64,000 bases of DNA from Progne subis subis (Eukaryota > Chordata > Aves > Passeriformes > Hirundinidae), in NCBI GenBank assembly GCA_022316685.1, contig JAKJHU010000030.1:14836018-14900017 (forward strand), given 5' to 3'. The notes under the pieces were generated by a model. That model made no database searches and was not told where the DNA came from. It saw nothing but the letters and a program-made list of their open reading frames with translations. Positions 49,281 through 64,000 of the stretch are shown here, one piece after another (the first letter of the stretch is position 1; every line of letters starts with the position of its first letter). The translations under genes were made by a program, and so were the position numbers.

Positions 49281-50917
49281 TAAAAAATTTAGCAGATTGT
49301 GAGCAACCCTTCCACTGAAAGGGCTCATTCACTGCTTCTGGTGTTTAGGATTTCATCTAGGAACAGGGTGCTTTAAAACCTCACTTTGGTGAAAGTGTTT
49401 TGGAATGGCTGTGCTGTGTGGGGTGTCCCAGGGGACCACACCATTCTGCTGTCAGCCCAGTCTGCCTGCACTGGGTGTGCTATTATGTGCTATTATTCAT
49501 GTTCCAATTCCTTCCTTAGTGTACCTCATGCTTTTTAATGAGAAAGTTATTAAGCCTTTTAAGGGAAGTAGATAGGTAAAGCAGCAGTAACTGCCTGTCA
49601 CATAGGAACATCTTTACCTAAAACTGGGAAAGATAAGGTAGATAAGAAAAATGAGAAAAGAAATTGAAGAAGAGTATCTCTAGTAAAAGCCTGCACAAAT
49701 TGCAAAATTCAGAAGGATGAATTAAAAACAAACAAACAAAACAACCTCAAAAAACCGTATTAACTTTCTGCTCCAGTGGAGAAAAGGAAATTTTGCATAT
49801 GCTTTTTAAAGATACAGGAGCATATGAGATATCTGATTTAATTACCATTTCTCCTCTGAGCAGAGCTGTGCTCAATCACTCAAGTCAAAGAAGACTCTGA
49901 TGGATGCTGGTGAAGGGCAAGGCAGCTTCTGGACAGCTAGGCTGGAATCTTTCTGAACAGAAGAAGAGCAAATAAGCCTGACCTGCAGAAGCAGCTATCT
50001 CCCTAAATTCCACTGAAAGAAACAAAAAGATAAAGAATTTTGACCCTGGTTGATTGCTTGGGTTAAGCTGCCTATTGTGGCTTAATTTCTCTGCATTTTT
50101 CACTCCAGCAAAATTACTGATACCTCACATGCTACGGGTACTTCTTCACTGCAGGGAACTTAATTATGTATTTTGGGAGTAATGAATCCTCCTGCTGGGG
50201 TTCAAATGTTTAATTCCAAAGGCGTCCTTAATGAGATGTTCACCTCACAGTAATGTAGCGTCCTCTTTAAAGGCCAGCTCCCATCAGTCATGGTTAAAAA
50301 CAATGTCAAAATGGCCTTTGAAAAGTGCAGAACAAACGTTGTCTTGTGCCTCTGTAATTCGTTCTCAGCAAGGACTGAAATACGTCCAAAAGGAAATGTC
50401 AAGGAAGTAGCTGTATTTACTAGACTGGAGGCAAGAGCTGTGACTAATATAATGGTTCATTAACTAAGAATAACAGATATTAAGCCTTTGAACTGATGAG
50501 GTTGGAAGAGTAGAATGGGGGAATCAAAATCCAGAGCCTTGTACATTGAGCTGCAATAGTGAGAAGTTAGGAAATCTGTGGGTGGAATAAGAAATTATGT
50601 CCTTATTAAGAAAGAAGTGAGTGCAAATACAAGAATACTTTTGGCCTATTTTTCCAGAGTGGTTGCTAACACTGTCTGAAATCTGAACTTTTTCAAGGTG
50701 TCTTGGTGGTTGTGATAAGCCTGATGGTCTTTTAGCTTGGAGCTGTTGTTCATGAGCAGCACATGGCTTCCACAACCTACTGGCTCCTGCAGTCCTCTGC
50801 AGAGTGAGAGGAGTTAATGTTTGCACTGAGATAAATCTTTGTTCTTGTTCAGTGTTTGCCAGATTGACTAACCAGGCACCACATTTGCTACCTGCAAGAA
50901 GCAAACTTGAATGCAAA

Positions 50918-51176
50918 TAGAGCAAGGGGACACAGCCTCAAATGTGGCCAGGGGAGGCTTTAGATTGGATATTTAAAAAAAGTTTTTCACTGCAAGGTTT
51001 ATCAAGCAATGAAACAGGCTACCCAGGAAAGTGGCTGAGTCACCATCCCTGGAGGTATTTAAAAGATGTGCAGATGTGGCACCCAGGGACATGGTTTGGT
51101 GGTGGACTTGGAAGTCTCAGGTTAATGGTTGGATCTGACGGTCTTAGAGGGCTTTTCCAACCTAACTGGTTCTATA
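50918..51176 (+). mobile_element. CR1 LINE 3'-end fragment
   Basis: AGCAAGGGGACACAGCCTCA, then GATTGGATATTTAAAAAAAG, TGGCTGAGTCACCATCCCTG, TGCAGATGTGGCACCCAGG and TTTTCCAACCTAACTGGTTC follow the CR1 3' UTR consensus from its middle to the terminus (TTCTAT at about 51176). No coding part is present. Confidence 0.9.
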
Positions 51177-54100
51177 AATTCAGAAAGTCTGTTTACAATG
51201 TAAAAGGTAGAGACTGAAAGAAAAACAGCAGGATGGAGCCTTCAACCGTGGTGCCTCAGGCCCACAGGTATGTCTAATCCCCTCAGGAAATCCTTCCAAG
51301 GTTTAAATTAAATTCAGCTAATTATATTTAAAGACTTTTCTTGAAAGGAAAGAAAATCAATAAGTCCTTTGATGCTTGTTTTAGCTGCTCCTGGGGGGTG
51401 TGATTATTATTTAAGGTAATAGTTTATAGTTTATAATATAGTTTATATTTATATAATAGTTTATAATGCCTTGTGCTATCTTTAATAATTTCTAACTGCC
51501 CAAAGTCATGGGAAGTCCTTCACAGTTCAGCAGGTGAGGGGTTAAGATCCCTGTAGAGGGAGTGAAGAACTCTAAGAGGTGCAGGAACAAAAGAAAGGAC
51601 CTCTCTTTGTGTAACAACTGCATTATTTATTTTGTCTCCCTGTGCTGGTATTCAGTAGATCTGTTACCCAGCTCTTGTGTATTGACATGAGAAGAGTTGA
51701 ACATGACTGCTAATTTGCATCTGTTCAGGATGTGGCTTCCTTGCTGTCATGATGCATAAGGATACTAAATGTGTCAATAAAAATCATTGGGTTTTTGCAG
51801 AAGGAACAGGTTTTGGAAGAACTGAGGCTGTATGTGCCAGGGTAAATGGCCAGTGTTTGCAGAGATACGATGCTGTGGTGCTGCTGTTCCTGAAGCCTTC
51901 TCAGAGTTTGGGGTTTTAGATCATTTATGGCAGAACTGTGCACAATTCAAAAGTTCAAATTATAGATTGCTCAGAGTGCATATCAGTACACCTGGTATCA
52001 CTTCTGCACCTAGGGAAATAATTTTTTTTAAAATTAAAATGCTGAAAAATATGGATGCAACTGTGTTGAACCAGTTTCTGCCTCCCAAGAAGGGCCAAAG
52101 GTGGATAACTGGAAATACAATTTGTGAAACAGGTATGAGCAAAGCCGTCAGCATTTTCACACACTTAGAAAGTTTATGAGCTGGATGGATATCAGATCCT
52201 CTATCCACAGACTCCATAAATGTGCCTGAAATCTCTTTGAATTCTCTAATTCAACGACCCTCTTTGCAATGTGTGATATATGTGTCTCACTGAAGAACAC
52301 CTCATTTGTTCACACCCTTATTTGTTTTAAACCTGTTGCCTGATAATGTCAGTGAGCATGGTGGTTTTTTGGTCTGGGGAGTGAAACTGAGACATTCCTT
52401 TTCTATCCGTCTTTCCATGTCACTCATAGCTCACTTCCAAAGAACGCTTCAGGTGTGCTTAAACAATACAGTAAACCCAGGTGCCTCTCAAAGACATGGT
52501 GATCACATGAGACTATGATAATTGGGAATGAACTCACTTTTCTGCTCAAGTGTGCTCCAAGAATGGATTTGTATTTTCACTATCAGGCTTTGTGATGGAT
52601 TAGATATAATTTGGTAAAAGCTTTCACTGTGTTCTTTGATCATTCATACAGAAACATGATAATGAACCCATACCTGATTCAAATCCATGCCAGGTGACCC
52701 AGCCATGCACAGATTGGGTATTTATGATCAGGGAATGACTAGGACAGGGGAAACATCCTATGAGGTCAGATCCCGTATTCATCTGGCCCTGTGCTCTTCT
52801 CTAGCAATGGCAAAAGGATGGGATATTCAGGGAGAGCACATGAGCCTGGGCACTTTCTGTGGTCCGTTCTCCTTATCATCCAGAACATTTTTATCATGAG
52901 TTTTAATGGATACATCCCATCCAGTCCTTTTAGTATTTTCAGTCTTGTTTCATCAAGTGAATTTTTATTCTAGTGTTTTGTGTTCAGCTGAGTAAGAAGC
53001 AGTTCTGCTTTCACCTTATTTTCCAGTTTAAATTCATAAAATTTCATCCTATTCCCACTCAGTCATCTCCTCTCCAAATTAAGAGTTACAGCTGTTTCAG
53101 TCTGTTGTAAACTGGCTTTTCCCACCCTTTTTCTGTGTCCTTTCTAACCCTGTTGCCTTATTTGAGGTTTGGAGGCCAAAGTTGCACACAAAATATGAGA
53201 TGTTAAACTGATTTATTCTGTGATCCTGTGTAATGACCTTGTTTAGGTTCACCAGTGCTTTAGAGGCAAACTGACACTTGCTCCTTTCTTTCTGACACCC
53301 ATCCTGACAACACCCAAGAGTGTGGATGTTTTCATCTGATGCTGCACACTCAGCTGCTGACTCGGAGACCACCAGGGATGATTCCAGGACCATCTTCTAG
53401 TGTTCGGTTCCCAGTTCAGCACTTCTCAGGCAGGCTTCATTATTTTTACCTCAGTGCACCACCTGAAAAACACAAGCTATTATCTCTTTCTCAGGCTGAA
53501 TAGACTCTGCCAGGACCCTCTTTTGATCACACTTCACAGTGCTTTCTCTGCACTGCTGAGTTTTAAGTTCCTTTTGAGACGAGGTGACAAAGCAGCAAGC
53601 TGTAGCCAAAATGCAGTAATTTAGTGGCATAATATGTTCTCTGTCATATTTTTATTTAATTTCTTATGCATTCTAATGGCTGGTTTCAGGTTTTGACTGC
53701 TGCATTGCAAGAAACAGAAATTGTATACAGAATTATCCCCAAAATTCAGCAGAATTTCTCCTGAATACCTATTTTAGAGTCTGTCTGTGAATGCACAGAG
53801 CCAGCGTGTAACTAATCCTGACCACTGTATTGTCAACTTGCAATTTTGTTGTCTTATTGATGAGATATTAATAGTTGAAGCAAGACATGTGAAGTCACTG
53901 TATCACACAGGTATGAAAAACCCCAGATTCAGAACCTGTGTGTTCCACAGCTGTTTTTTAAATTGCAGCTTGTCATACAGGATTCTGTATTCACATTCTT
54001 GAAGAGCTGAAGCTTTCCTATTAAAAATCCTTGGACCTGTCAAAACAGCAGAACCAGGGGGAAATCAGGATAAGTGTAAACAAGTTAAGGCAGCTCGTAA

Positions 54101-57100
54101 AAGCTCCAAGCTTTGAAAGAACCACAGCAGAAATAATGGATTTGGGGATAAAGGAAGGTTCTTTGCTGAAGCAGGATGAAGGATCTGACAGTATACTGAA
54201 TGAAGCAAAACTCTTCACTTCATTTCACTTCACTTACTCTGCAGTGGGAAACAGCGTAAATTGAATGAATAAATTGGCAAAGTCTTCCCTTAACTTCTGT
54301 AATCCTGAGAAAAGAAGGCATGAAATAAGTACATCAGTAACCACTCATTAAGTTCTTTTCTTTTCCATATGCTCAAGATCACAGAATTTATTTTATTCAG
54401 CCCTCCTTGATAATTAAATGTAGTGCAATAAATTTCTTCTCTGGGACTTCATTTATTATCACAAATGGCATACTGTCTTAATAAAAAGTGGTTCTGAATT
54501 TACCAACTGTGCTTATGTGACTATTTCAGATTTATTAGACTTTTCATTTTGAAGCCATATCTTTGTATTGTAATTATATTCTATTCTTTGGAAAAAGGGA
54601 TTTAAGTTATAATTTCCTTGACTAGCACATATTTTAAAAGTGATAAAATGAGCCAAGAATCATTCCTACGTTTTGGAATTTTTTTTTTTTTTTTTTTCAT
54701 TTAAAATGAAGAAACATTTTTATAACTTAGAGAATTATGTTTCTTTTGCTTGTGTTTATTTCATGAAAATTAGAACTACTCATGTGTAGATAATTATTCA
54801 CCTGCTGCAGTACTGTTTGATCTACTGAAAGACTCTTGAAAATGAACTTACATTGAAAGAAGTGGAATTTTAAGGAGCTGAATAAAAACCCACCAAGACA
54901 TCTTACAAAATGCAAAAACAAAAATCCAAATATAAAACCTCACCTATCAAGCTTTATTTTCATGTGTAGGAAGGCAGAAGGTTTTTTTTCCCTTTCTTCA
55001 GTTTCTACTTCCTCAGCCAAGACATTCATTGTACCCATAGCTTACAATCTGGAGGCACTGAAGCTGGCTCAGAGCTGAGGTGCACAAGCCTTTGATCATC
55101 CCTGAACTGAATCATTTTGATGGTCCCAAAAGATTTGCTGAGACTGCTGCTTCCAGGGAGGAAGGGACTTGGGGCTAAAAGCAGGGCACCTGCTCCAGTG
55201 AAGGATTTCTGCTGCCAGGAGCACTCTGGCAACTCACTCAGCCTGTCCATGTGGGAATTGGTTGGTCTCAGGAGATCTGCTGGATAAAACAGACTTTGTA
55301 TTTTTGTCTGTCCTCTGTGTTTGCAGATCTCACTCCCTGCTTTCATGCCTCTGTGCCCACCAGGAGGGCAGCTCACACACCACCACAAGGGAAGGGCATC
55401 TCAAGGCTACCAAAATGGAACTTGCAATTATCTTGGTCTAATATAGCTAAGCCCTAGTCTGGGTTTTGCTTGACCAAGTTCTAGAAAACTTGGTCACAGA
55501 GAGTAGGAAGGGGACAGAAGAACAGAAGTTCCCTCCTTGAGCTACACATGCCTGTGTTTAGATGGCTCAGTTTATTCTTCTGACTTTATAAGGGATGGAG
55601 ACGTGTCTTCTCCCATGCTAGAGTGAGTGCCTAGAGTGAGGTAGAGAACCTGCACCCTACAAGTGCCTGTCTCTGGATGGCTTCTAACCATTCCCACGGC
55701 AGGAAGCCAGTCTCCTCTTAAATCAACTCTTCAAGCATACAGACTTCTGAAAAGATTTTACCGGGAGAAAATACTGATTTTAAATGATGTGGAGGAAGTC
55801 TGAGGTTCAGTATTAGTGAGGTCATTTGAACTCTCATGCTGACAGCTCTGAAATGGATTTATTTTTTTTTTTTTTTTGCCAACTTTCCTTTAAATTAGAC
55901 TGCAAATTGCAATTATTGGATATCTAAGAGAACATTATGTGGTGAAAGAAGTGATCACAAAGCCTCTGTGATGACTGGACATCTTAGATGAAAAGAAAGA
56001 GCATGAAAGCAAATTTTGAAAGCTAGACATTGCAATGGATGAACCCTGACAAGAGGAGAATGAAATTTGTGAGTCTTTTTTTCAAGGTATGAAAATTAAT
56101 TCAGAGACCCAGTGAACCTGTAGCAGGGATAACGGGAAATGAACACTTGTGTTCACAGAGATGCAAATCCAACATTGTCTGAGCATAGTCAAATGTTGTG
56201 GTATGGCTGATGTCCCACTCTTATTTACTATTTATATTGGGAAAACCTCAGTGAATTACAGTCATAAACTAAGATCCACATTGTACTGTGCATAGCAAGA
56301 AAAGAAAATGTTCTCCTAACTTCAGATTTTTTACAATCCCCATGTGAAAGGCGCTGGGACACTCGGTCCTCTTTGAACTAAGTAATGTTCTTGATTAGCT
56401 GAGATGGCTGATTTTTAATTGCTTTGAATCAAAGCACTTAAACCAGAAAACCTCTTGGTTGCCTGTAAGAATTCTTTCATCTGCCTTCTCTTTGGACATG
56501 AAATTGCTTTATTCTATCTCAAATTAACTTGTCGGATCCAGGAAGGAGCAAAACCTCTATTTGTGCATCATGTAGCATGTGGGGGTTAAATCTGCACTGA
56601 AGTTTGTGATTAATACCTCAACACTAACAACCTCCAACCTCCCCACAGGTCCGTGACAGGTGAATGAGTTGCTCTGCACCCCAACTCTCTCCTGATTTGC
56701 CATGTTTTTGCCTCACTAATAGCCAGGAGGTCCTGTGTGGAACACAGCAGACATTTCCTGATGCTATCTTTGGGGTTCACCTAGAGGTGGCACACAGTTT
56801 TATGCCTGGCTTAGGGATACAGATGGATATGGATAGCTTTGGGGTCTTTATCAAATCTGGTATAACTGCAGAGAAGGTCCAAACTTTCTCGTGTAAAAAT
56901 TTACACCATCGTGGGGAAGAAGGGATAGAATAATTTTCAAGTTTTCAGCAGTTGATTGAATTTATGTCAAAACTGCAGTGAAAAACATTCTGTGGAAATT
57001 TGAAGAAAGTTTAATTTTTTTATTCCTTCCATGAGAACAAACAGTCTACCACAAAAATCATACCCACAGAGCACTTTCAAGAAGCCAAACTGGTTATATT

Positions 57101-58856
57101 AAGCAGTGTGGATGTTACCTATGTGCACAGACACTGGCTGACAAGTGGTTTACATATCAAAGTGATGGAGCCCGTTGTGAAGGATTAATTCATTCAGTTC
57201 CTTGGAGACTTAATTTACTTAGTTTAGACCCTTACAGCAAAGATTCTCTCTGACAAATCCCATGTACAGAGAACACGTTCTGCCCTCTTGCTGGACAAAC
57301 CCACACTCTTCTTTCTCATAGCTGAGCCTTGAAGGTGACCCCTGCTTGCTGCCTCCCTGGTGCTGTTGAGGGACACATCTCTGCATGGTTATCTAAGGTA
57401 ACCTCTGGGGTCAGGGAGCAGGAGAGCACCTGGTCAGGGGTGCAGATGCAGCCTGATGCTGTTTTGTGCCCAAACCTCTGGCAGACTAAAAACCTGAGAC
57501 TGAAATCTGGTTTACTTCAAAGATGGATTTTGCTCTTGGCACCATGCAGTTATCCAAAGCTTGGCTAGTTCTCTTTCTGTTACCCTGTGGCACCTTCTGC
57601 CATTCTGTCTTTAAGTAGTTTCAAGTGTTATGTAAACATAAGGATCATGGAGGACAGCCCAGTTAACACATCAGGCTTTATTAATGGCCATTTCCTCCAG
57701 TCTCTTGCTTGGTTTGAGGCATGTGTCTGTCTGGGTGCTGCATTTCTACTCATACTGATCAGGTTTTAGCATTCTTTGGCATAAAGAAGCTGTGCATTTT
57801 CTGCTATTGTACACTCTATTGTTGACATTCCTTTTGGGCTGGCCAGTCAATTTAATTTGCTTGCTCTGGAGACAACCTTTAAATATTACCAACTTCCCTT
57901 TCCAGTTTGCAGTATCTTTTCCTCCACAGCTAGAGTTTGCAGATGATTTCAGATGTTTGAACACTGGTCACTGTCAGATTTACTCAGCCTGTAGGTGCCT
58001 GCTTATTTTGGCTAGTTCAACTGTATACTTCTCCAGGTAAACTTTTATACCTACAGTAATTTAGGCAAACACATCTTCTAATGACAGGGGGAAGAAAATT
58101 TGCTGAATGTTTTTCACTGCATGCTTGTGGCCAACAAAGAACCTGAAAAATGCTATTATATTAAATCCTTTGTGTTTGGCTCTCACCACATGGTTGGTTT
58201 TCCAGTATGGGTAATAGCACAAAATTCTCATGCAGCATAGATTGTTTCTCCCTCTGAAACATGTGGCATATTTATTTTCTTGGAAAAACTGATGCTAGGC
58301 AGAAGCATCTCTCTAACACAGCTTGAGGAGTAACCCTTGTTCAGGCTTGTTCATTCCTTTGCTGCTGAAGGGGAGAGAACTATTTAAATTATATGCCACG
58401 GATACCATGGGTTTCTTGTGTGTCATGACCAAGGTATTTACACAAATTACTTTATTTCACTTCAGTGGAAAACTGCTTTTGTTCTGGATTCTCTAATCTA
58501 CCTTTTATCTCTGGTCTTGTCACAAGAAGAAAGAATGAGCTACATGTATGGGAAGTCAGTAGATTGGAAACTTAACTTGGATTTCCTTTCTTTGCATCTT
58601 GCCATCTTGGTTTGAATAGAAGTTTTGGCTCTTGCCACATTATGTTTGCCTGTACATGGCTAAATTTGAAGAAGAAACTAAATTAGATGAAGTAAAAAGT
58701 CAGAGATTTCTCTTGTTTGCTGTTGAAAAAAGGAAATTCAGAACATAATGCTTGGAAATCAAAGCTCCCTCTTAACAACTCCTTGAGTTAAATTAGAGTC
58801 CAGTACAGGAAAAGGTTTGAAGATACTGCACTGATCAATTTTCTTTACTTTTTCAG
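51177..58856. other. Intergenic DNA upstream of FER1L6 coding start
   Basis: AT-rich, with a TTTATA-type low-complexity patch (about 51418-51468) and T runs at 54679-54697 and 55862-55877. Sequence around 53100-53300 is reminiscent of an ancient L3/CR1-type element in reverse (TTGCACACAAAATATGAGATG and TTCACCAGTGC) but is too degraded to call. The 5' untranslated exon of FER1L6 may be here or further left. I could not place it. Confidence 0.45.
54679..54697 (+). repeat. T(19) homopolymer
   Basis: Uninterrupted T run in AT-rich intergenic DNA. No associated element was recognised. Confidence 0.85.
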
Positions 58857-61587
<2,731 letters not shown>

Positions 61588-64000
61588 GTAAGTACCTAGG
61601 AAAGTTTAGTACAGTAAGTAAAGGTCATTGTTGTTTGTGTCACTTCAACTCTAAATTATTCTTAATGTAGTTAAAAAGAAATAATTTTAGGTACCAAGAG
61701 TGCTAGAAAGTCAGCATGAGGTATAGGAAAGAGAGCAGAGGAGAGGATAAGGAGGAGAGTCAGCCAGCAGAGATTTGAAGGAAAATGCCCTAAAGGAATA
61801 TTTAGTCTGCATTTTTAGGGACACTCGTTGCTGGTGTGACAAACTTCAAGGTAGAATAAGAAAATTCAACTTAATTCCCTCTTTTCCTCACTGCCTTCAT
61901 CCATCTAATTTTCAAGCTGCCACTTGAGTCAAACATCTGGTTTATATCACTTCCTCAATATAACCTTTTCTAACTAAATTAACTAAATTAAGGCAGACAT
62001 TTTTCCTCAGCAGGGCTCTCGGGCTGTCTGGGGTGTCAATGGTTTGTTGCTATTAGCATGGAAGTGGTCTTCAAGAGTTGGGTGCTGCTTCCATTGCTCA
62101 CTTCAGCTAAAGTCCCAGCAAAACTCAGGAGAGTTTTGTCCCCCAAAAAATTGGGGGGACATTTTTGCTCTCTACAAATACCTGAAACAAGGTTGTAGGC
62201 AGGTGTGGGTTGGTCTCTTCTCCCAAGTAACAAGCAACAGGACAAGATAAACTAGCCTCAAGTTGCACTAGGAGAGATTTAGAGTGGATATTAGGAAAAA
62301 TTTCTTCACAGAAAGAGTAGACAGGCATTGGAATAGACTGCCCAGCAAAGTGGTGGAATCACCATCCCCAGAGGGATTTAAAAGGCATGTAGGTGTAGCT
62401 GATGGGGGCATGGTTTAGTGGTGGACTTGTCAGTGCCGGGTTAATGGTTGGGCTCCATCTTAAAGATCCTTTCCAAACTAAATGATTCTATCACATCTCA
62501 GAACTGTCCTGATGGATGACACACATGCTCTTGGACTTGGAGCATTAGATAATGATGTGCAGTTTGGAAGGCCAAGTCTGTGGAGCCACTTTAATTATCT
62601 TGTCCAAAAGTCATCACCGTATGTAGCAAAGCGGCTAAGAAATTAAAGATCTGATGAGACTTTGGACAGTGCCGTATTTGTATTATTTGGAAATATCACA
62701 AGCTGTGTATTTCATGAACTATTTTTCTTTTTGCTAAAAGCCTATCTATTTTATTAGATATTTCTCTGGCAAATAAACAGAGTGCTGTTGCTCCAGAAAA
62801 AAAGTTCTTATTTTCTGAAGTGCTTTATTGATTTCAATAATGTACACCAGGAAGAGATAATGTGCTGGTTGAGGTTGACAGAAGCGCAGTGCTCAAGAGC
62901 TATAGGACACATCACTGTCTGCTTCCTTTTTCGAGCTGCTAATTAGAGTGACTTTTGCCAGCTACAGAATAAAATGTGTTAATTTACACATGGACAATGG
63001 GACAACTAGGTTTTCAATGCTGGGAGTAAACTGAGAGTCAGAACCATAAAGTTCCATTAAAATCCACTGTATCACACTCAGAGCTCAAATATATGAAGTT
63101 CATGACTATGTAAGATATCTGCAGATCTGATCTCATCTGTGAGGACAGAATTTACTACAGGTTGATAATGGCATGGGAGTAAATATCACCTCACTGCTAT
63201 GACATATCACAGTGAGTGGCCCCATAGGTGTTTCAGACATGGTTCATGTATCAGCACACTGCCAAGGCACACTCCTGTGTGCTGCTGATGCTGTTGGGGA
63301 TGTATAGTTATTGTTCTCTGAGATATGGCCAGTCTTTCCAATCTCACATTTTTGTGATAAAAATTCCATATATCCAGTGGTGGAGGGGAAAGTGCCAGCT
63401 TTCTGACTGCATTGGGGGTGTGGGAAAATGTGTCACCATTACCTGTGGTATATCTGCACAGCTTCATCAGGCTCAGAAAACTTATTTTATTTATAGCTGA
63501 TGAAGGTGCAACACTATGAAATTAAGTCGTCTAGGTAAAAATTACTTTAGGAAAAAGCTTCGTTACAACAATGAATTAACCTTGGGCAGTATTCATGTAT
63601 GCTGCTGAAAACAGAGATTCATTACCATGCAACTGGAGAATGCAATCTATCAGGGGAATAGAAACAAAGAGAGGAAATATGTGCTGGGAGTGAAGGAAAC
63701 CCTGAGGGATGGAAAGTTTCACAGCACTTGCTTAGCAGGGCTGTGAGATGCTTTTCCACCACCAAGGAACATATTTCAACCTTTTAAGATATTCTGAAAC
63801 TAGGTGAGACACATTTTTTGAGAAGTACATTTCTAGAGCAAATCTTCCCTTAGAAGAAGCCTCTGCCTTATCTGTAAAGTGGACCACATGCAAGTATTTG
63901 AAAATAAGACACTGAAATACATAGGTCTGGGAATAATGGCAATTGAAAATTATTAATTAAATTTGAATTAAATTAAATTAATCACTTGGCAGGAAGAATT
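61588..64000 (+). other. FER1L6: FER1L6 intron 5 (partial)
   Basis: Begins with a strong GTAAGT donor and runs past the window end. It contains one CR1 3' fragment (62150-62492). The rest is AT-rich, with no exon matching the continuing C2A domain. Confidence 0.85.
62150..62492 (+). mobile_element. CR1 LINE 3'-end fragment in FER1L6 intron
   Basis: TTTTTGCTCTCTACAAATAC, CTGAAACAAGGTTGTAGGC, TTGGTCTCTTCTCCCAAGTA, ACAAGCAACAGGACAAGATA, GTGGATATTAGGAAAAATTT, TGCCCAGCAAAGTGGTGGAA and CTTTCCAAACTAAATGATTC follow the CR1 3' region in order. It is inserted in the same orientation as the host gene. Only the 3' UTR and the extreme ORF end remain. Confidence 0.92.

Larger units (their letters stand above)
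46991..50917. other. Intergenic DNA, no gene seen
   Basis: It includes a CTCAGAGA-rich patch (about 48175-48215), a purine-only tract at 48882-48916 and a 20-nt A run (49261-49280). No gene was recognised. Confidence 0.5.

Noticed and set aside
54031..54264. 77-codon frame with a protein-like composition (charged, helical)
   Set aside because: Attractive composition, but no known family, no supporting splice sites and short length. It would need conservation evidence.

Overview
The window is vertebrate nuclear DNA, almost certainly from a bird. It is AT-rich and gene-poor, has GT-AG introns, and carries many CR1 LINE copies with the avian-type 3' end (short ATTCTGTG/ATTCTATG terminal repeats) plus LTRs of the endogenous-retrovirus type common in songbirds. 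I infer a passerine, but order or species cannot be fixed by eye. Both protein-coding genes are on the + strand and match the conserved amniote order FAM91A1 - FER1L6 (human 8q24.13).

Left edge (1-about 6.8 kb): the last five coding exons of FAM91A1 (208 residues plus stop, ending at 3907), followed by a long 3' UTR with several poly(A) signals. FAM91A1 is a trans-Golgi vesicle-tethering factor.

Middle (about 6.8-58.8 kb): a 52 kb intergenic stretch with no recognisable protein-coding gene. It holds (a) ten CR1 copies or fragments in the whole window, nine of them here, the two largest closely related, in the same orientation and about 16 kb apart; (b) at least three LTR elements, including one nested in CR1 with a perfect 6-bp target-site duplication; (c) one isolated CpG-island-like block at about 25.37-25.70 kb; (d) microsatellites, homopolymers and two clean inverted repeats. 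A 5' untranslated exon and promoter of FER1L6 must lie somewhere here, because the first coding exon is preceded by a strong splice acceptor.

Right edge (58.86-64 kb): the first five coding exons of FER1L6, a type-II ferlin, giving 147 codons: a basic N-terminal tail, an acidic linker and the start of the first C2 domain. The last 2.4 kb is intron with another CR1 copy.

The two genes are neighbours but not an operon, and I see no functional coupling. I found no convincing new biological system. The best leads are the isolated CpG island, the nested LTR, the FER1L6 start-codon ambiguity, and a 17-bp perfect hairpin at 39.0 kb. Exon borders were set by reading splice sites and matching remembered human protein sequence. 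Repeat borders are approximate except where a target-site duplication is quoted.
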